DNA from: Candidatus Omnitrophota bacterium
Lineage (GTDB): Bacteria; Omnitrophota; Gorgyraeia; Gygaellales; Profunditerraquicolaceae
Assembly: GCA_028713875.1 (NCBI GenBank)
Contig: JAQTNM010000088.1
Location: forward strand, 1-6,700
Reading direction: 5' to 3'
Length of the DNA: 6,700 nt
Position 1 is the stretch's first letter. Every line of letters starts with the position of its first letter. Shown in pieces: positions 5,511 through 6,700 of the stretch. Both the position numbers and the translations under genes were made by a program. The notes beneath the pieces are model-generated. The model worked only from the letters and a program-made list of their open reading frames with translations. It was not told the origin of the DNA and searched no databases.

Positions 5511-6700
5511 TTATCCCAGTATCTCCCGTAATCTCGACTGGCTGAACTCTTCTACTTCTTTGCCAGTGGACAGCTTAAGCGCCTGTTTTGCGAATTCCTG
5601 CGCCTGAGAATAACTGACCGAGCGGATAACATACTTTACTTCCGGGATCGCAGAAGGAGGCATGCTGAATTCATCCAGCCCTAAGCCAAGCAGTATCAGC
5701 GCGAATGCCGGCTCCCCGGACATTTCTCCGCACATGCCCACTTTAATGCCGGCATTATGCGCGGAATCAATGATATTTTTGATGAGCCTTAAGACCGCCG
5801 GGTGAGCGGGGTCATAAAGATAGGCCACCTTTTCGTTGGCGCGGTCTACCGCCAGTGAATACTGGATAAGGTCGTTGGTGCCTATACTGAAAAAATCCGC
5901 TTCAATGGCCAACAGATCGGCTGTCATCGCAGCCGAAGGGACTTCTATCATCGCGCCTGCCTTTATATCATTATTAAAAGGTACGCCTTTTTTCTTTAAC
6001 TCATCCTTGCACTCATCAAGTATTTTATTGGCCTGTTCCAGCTCTTCTATCCCGGAGATCATCGGGTACATGACTTTAAGGTTGCCGTGCACCGACGCCC
6101 TTAATATCGCCCGTAACTGCACTTTGAATATATCCGGCCGGGCAAGGCAGAAGCGGATGGCGCGCCATCCCAGGAACGGCTCTATTTCGCTGGGCATCTG
6201 GAATTGTGATAAGAATTTGTCGCCTCCCAGGTCCAGCGTGCGGATGATCACGCACTGCGGCTTCATTTCTTCGGCAACATATTTGTAGGCCTGGTAATGC
6301 TCTTCTTCGCTGGGAGAATCTTTTCTATTCATATAAAAAAATTCGGTGCTGTAAAGCCCTATGCCTGCTCCGCCGTGGCGTTTGACCGAAGGGACCTCTT
6401 CCGGGAATTCTATATTTGCGGCTATCTCTACTTCCTTGCCGTCCTGGGTAACCGCAGCCAAATCCTTTACCGCCCAGAAACGCGCAGCTATCCCTTTTAG
6501 CTTTTCTTCTTCCCGAAGGTACTCATTGAGGGTTTCCTCATCGGGGTTAACAATAACTATGCCCATACTCCCGTCAACAATGAGTATATCGCCGCTCTTT
6601 ATTTTGGCGGTCGCTTCTTCCAGGCCCACGACGGCAGGGATCTCCAGGGATTTAGCCATGATCGCGGTATGCGTGGTCTTGCCGCCTAGATCGGAAGAGG
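5511..6700 (-). CDS. ptsI: PTS Enzyme I (phosphoenolpyruvate-protein phosphotransferase), N-terminus outside the window
   Basis: Enzyme I takes phosphate from phosphoenolpyruvate onto a histidine and passes it to HPr, the first step of the PTS relay. The visible 395 codons begin in the loop GGKTTHTAIMAKSLEIPAVVG, which carries the phospho-histidine (codon 6671-6669), and end at TAA 5511. Numbered from the internal Met at 6659, the PEP-binding barrel shows GIGLYSTEFFYM (99-110), IIRTLDLGGDK (138-148), GWRAIR (164-169), GAMIEVPSAA (235-244, E239), GTNDL (260-264), VDR (271-273) and GMCGE (308-312, C310). These align without gaps to E. coli residues 296, 332, 358, 431, 454-455, 465 and 502. All match except S104, where E. 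coli has R296. The reading must continue upstream, since the catalytic His precedes the internal ATG. No HPr or EII gene lies in view. A related PEP-utilising enzyme is unlikely, given the C-terminal match to Enzyme I. Confidence 0.93.
   Translation of the reverse strand, partial: SSDLGGKTTHTAIMAKSLEIPAVVGLEEATAKIKSGDILIVDGSMGIVIVNPDEETLNEYLREEEKLKGIAARFWAVKDLAAVTQDGKEVEIAANIEFPEEVPSVKRHGGAGIGLYSTEFFYMNRKDSPSEEEHYQAYKYVAEEMKPQCVIIRTLDLGGDKFLSQFQMPSEIEPFLGWRAIRFCLARPDIFKVQLRAILRASVHGNLKVMYPMISGIEELEQANKILDECKDELKKKGVPFNNDIKAGAMIEVPSAAMTADLLAIEADFFSIGTNDLIQYSLAVDRANEKVAYLYDPAHPAVLRLIKNIIDSAHNAGIKVGMCGEMSGEPAFALILLGLGLDEFSMPPSAIPEVKYVIRSVSYSQAQEFAKQALKLSTGKEVEEFSQSRLREILG
5512..5527 (-). promoter_or_regulatory. 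Candidate SD site and AUA start for the isomerase, overlapping the ptsI stop
   Basis: On the minus strand GGGAG (5527-5523) is followed, 8 bases later, by ATA (5514-5512), which overlaps the ptsI stop as ATAA. From here the isomerase frame is open and adds 17 residues before the ATG at 5463. There is no ATG, GTG or TTG in that frame between the two points. The spacing is that of a normal coupled start. The only abnormal thing is the codon itself. Confidence 0.45.

Noticed and set aside
5836..6288. Plus-strand open frame of 150 codons opposite ptsI
   Set aside because: It is antisense to the well-conserved PEP-binding region, and its composition mirrors the reverse complement of ptsI.
6657..6659. 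ATG 6659 as the true ptsI start
   Set aside because: The frame continues upstream with GGKTTHTAI, the phospho-histidine loop of Enzyme I, so this Met is internal and the gene is cut by the window edge.

Overview
The window is one compact block of seven genes, all on the minus strand, so transcription runs from position 6700 down to 1. It encodes core metabolism: sugar phosphorylation and glycolysis, sugar-nucleotide synthesis and the activated methyl cycle. I see no RNA gene, mobile element, CRISPR array or phage gene. The organism is bacterial: it has PTS Enzyme I, good Shine-Dalgarno (SD) sites and tightly packed, overlapping genes. The mix of a PGI/PMI-type isomerase, a short-tailed AhcY of the thermophile/archaeal type and this gene order suggests an uncultured candidate phylum. 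Omnitrophota is my guess, from general impression only.

In transcription order: (1) 6700-5511, ptsI, entering from outside the window just before the catalytic histidine; (2) 5463 (perhaps 5514) to 4447, a bifunctional phosphoglucose/phosphomannose isomerase; (3) 4450-3689, a sugar-phosphate nucleotidyltransferase; (4) 3702-2533, metK; (5) a 90-base spacer at 2532-2443 with repeated GGTTAA units; (6) 2442-1186, ahcY; (7) 1158-193, pfkA; (8) 175-1, the start of an unfinished gene that may be a class II aldolase. Junctions are a 4-base ATGA overlap, a 14-base overlap, and gaps of 17 and 27 bases. The 90-base spacer is the only real break.

Functionally, Enzyme I, the isomerase, PFK and possibly an aldolase follow the upper glycolytic route. 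The isomerase and nucleotidyltransferase lead towards activated sugars. MetK makes S-adenosylmethionine (SAM), and AhcY clears the S-adenosylhomocysteine (SAH) left after methyl transfer.

The window is mostly ordinary. The points worth a second look are an apparent AUA start (ATAA overlap) for the isomerase, a serine in place of the PEP-binding arginine of Enzyme I, and the structured repeat spacer between metK and ahcY.
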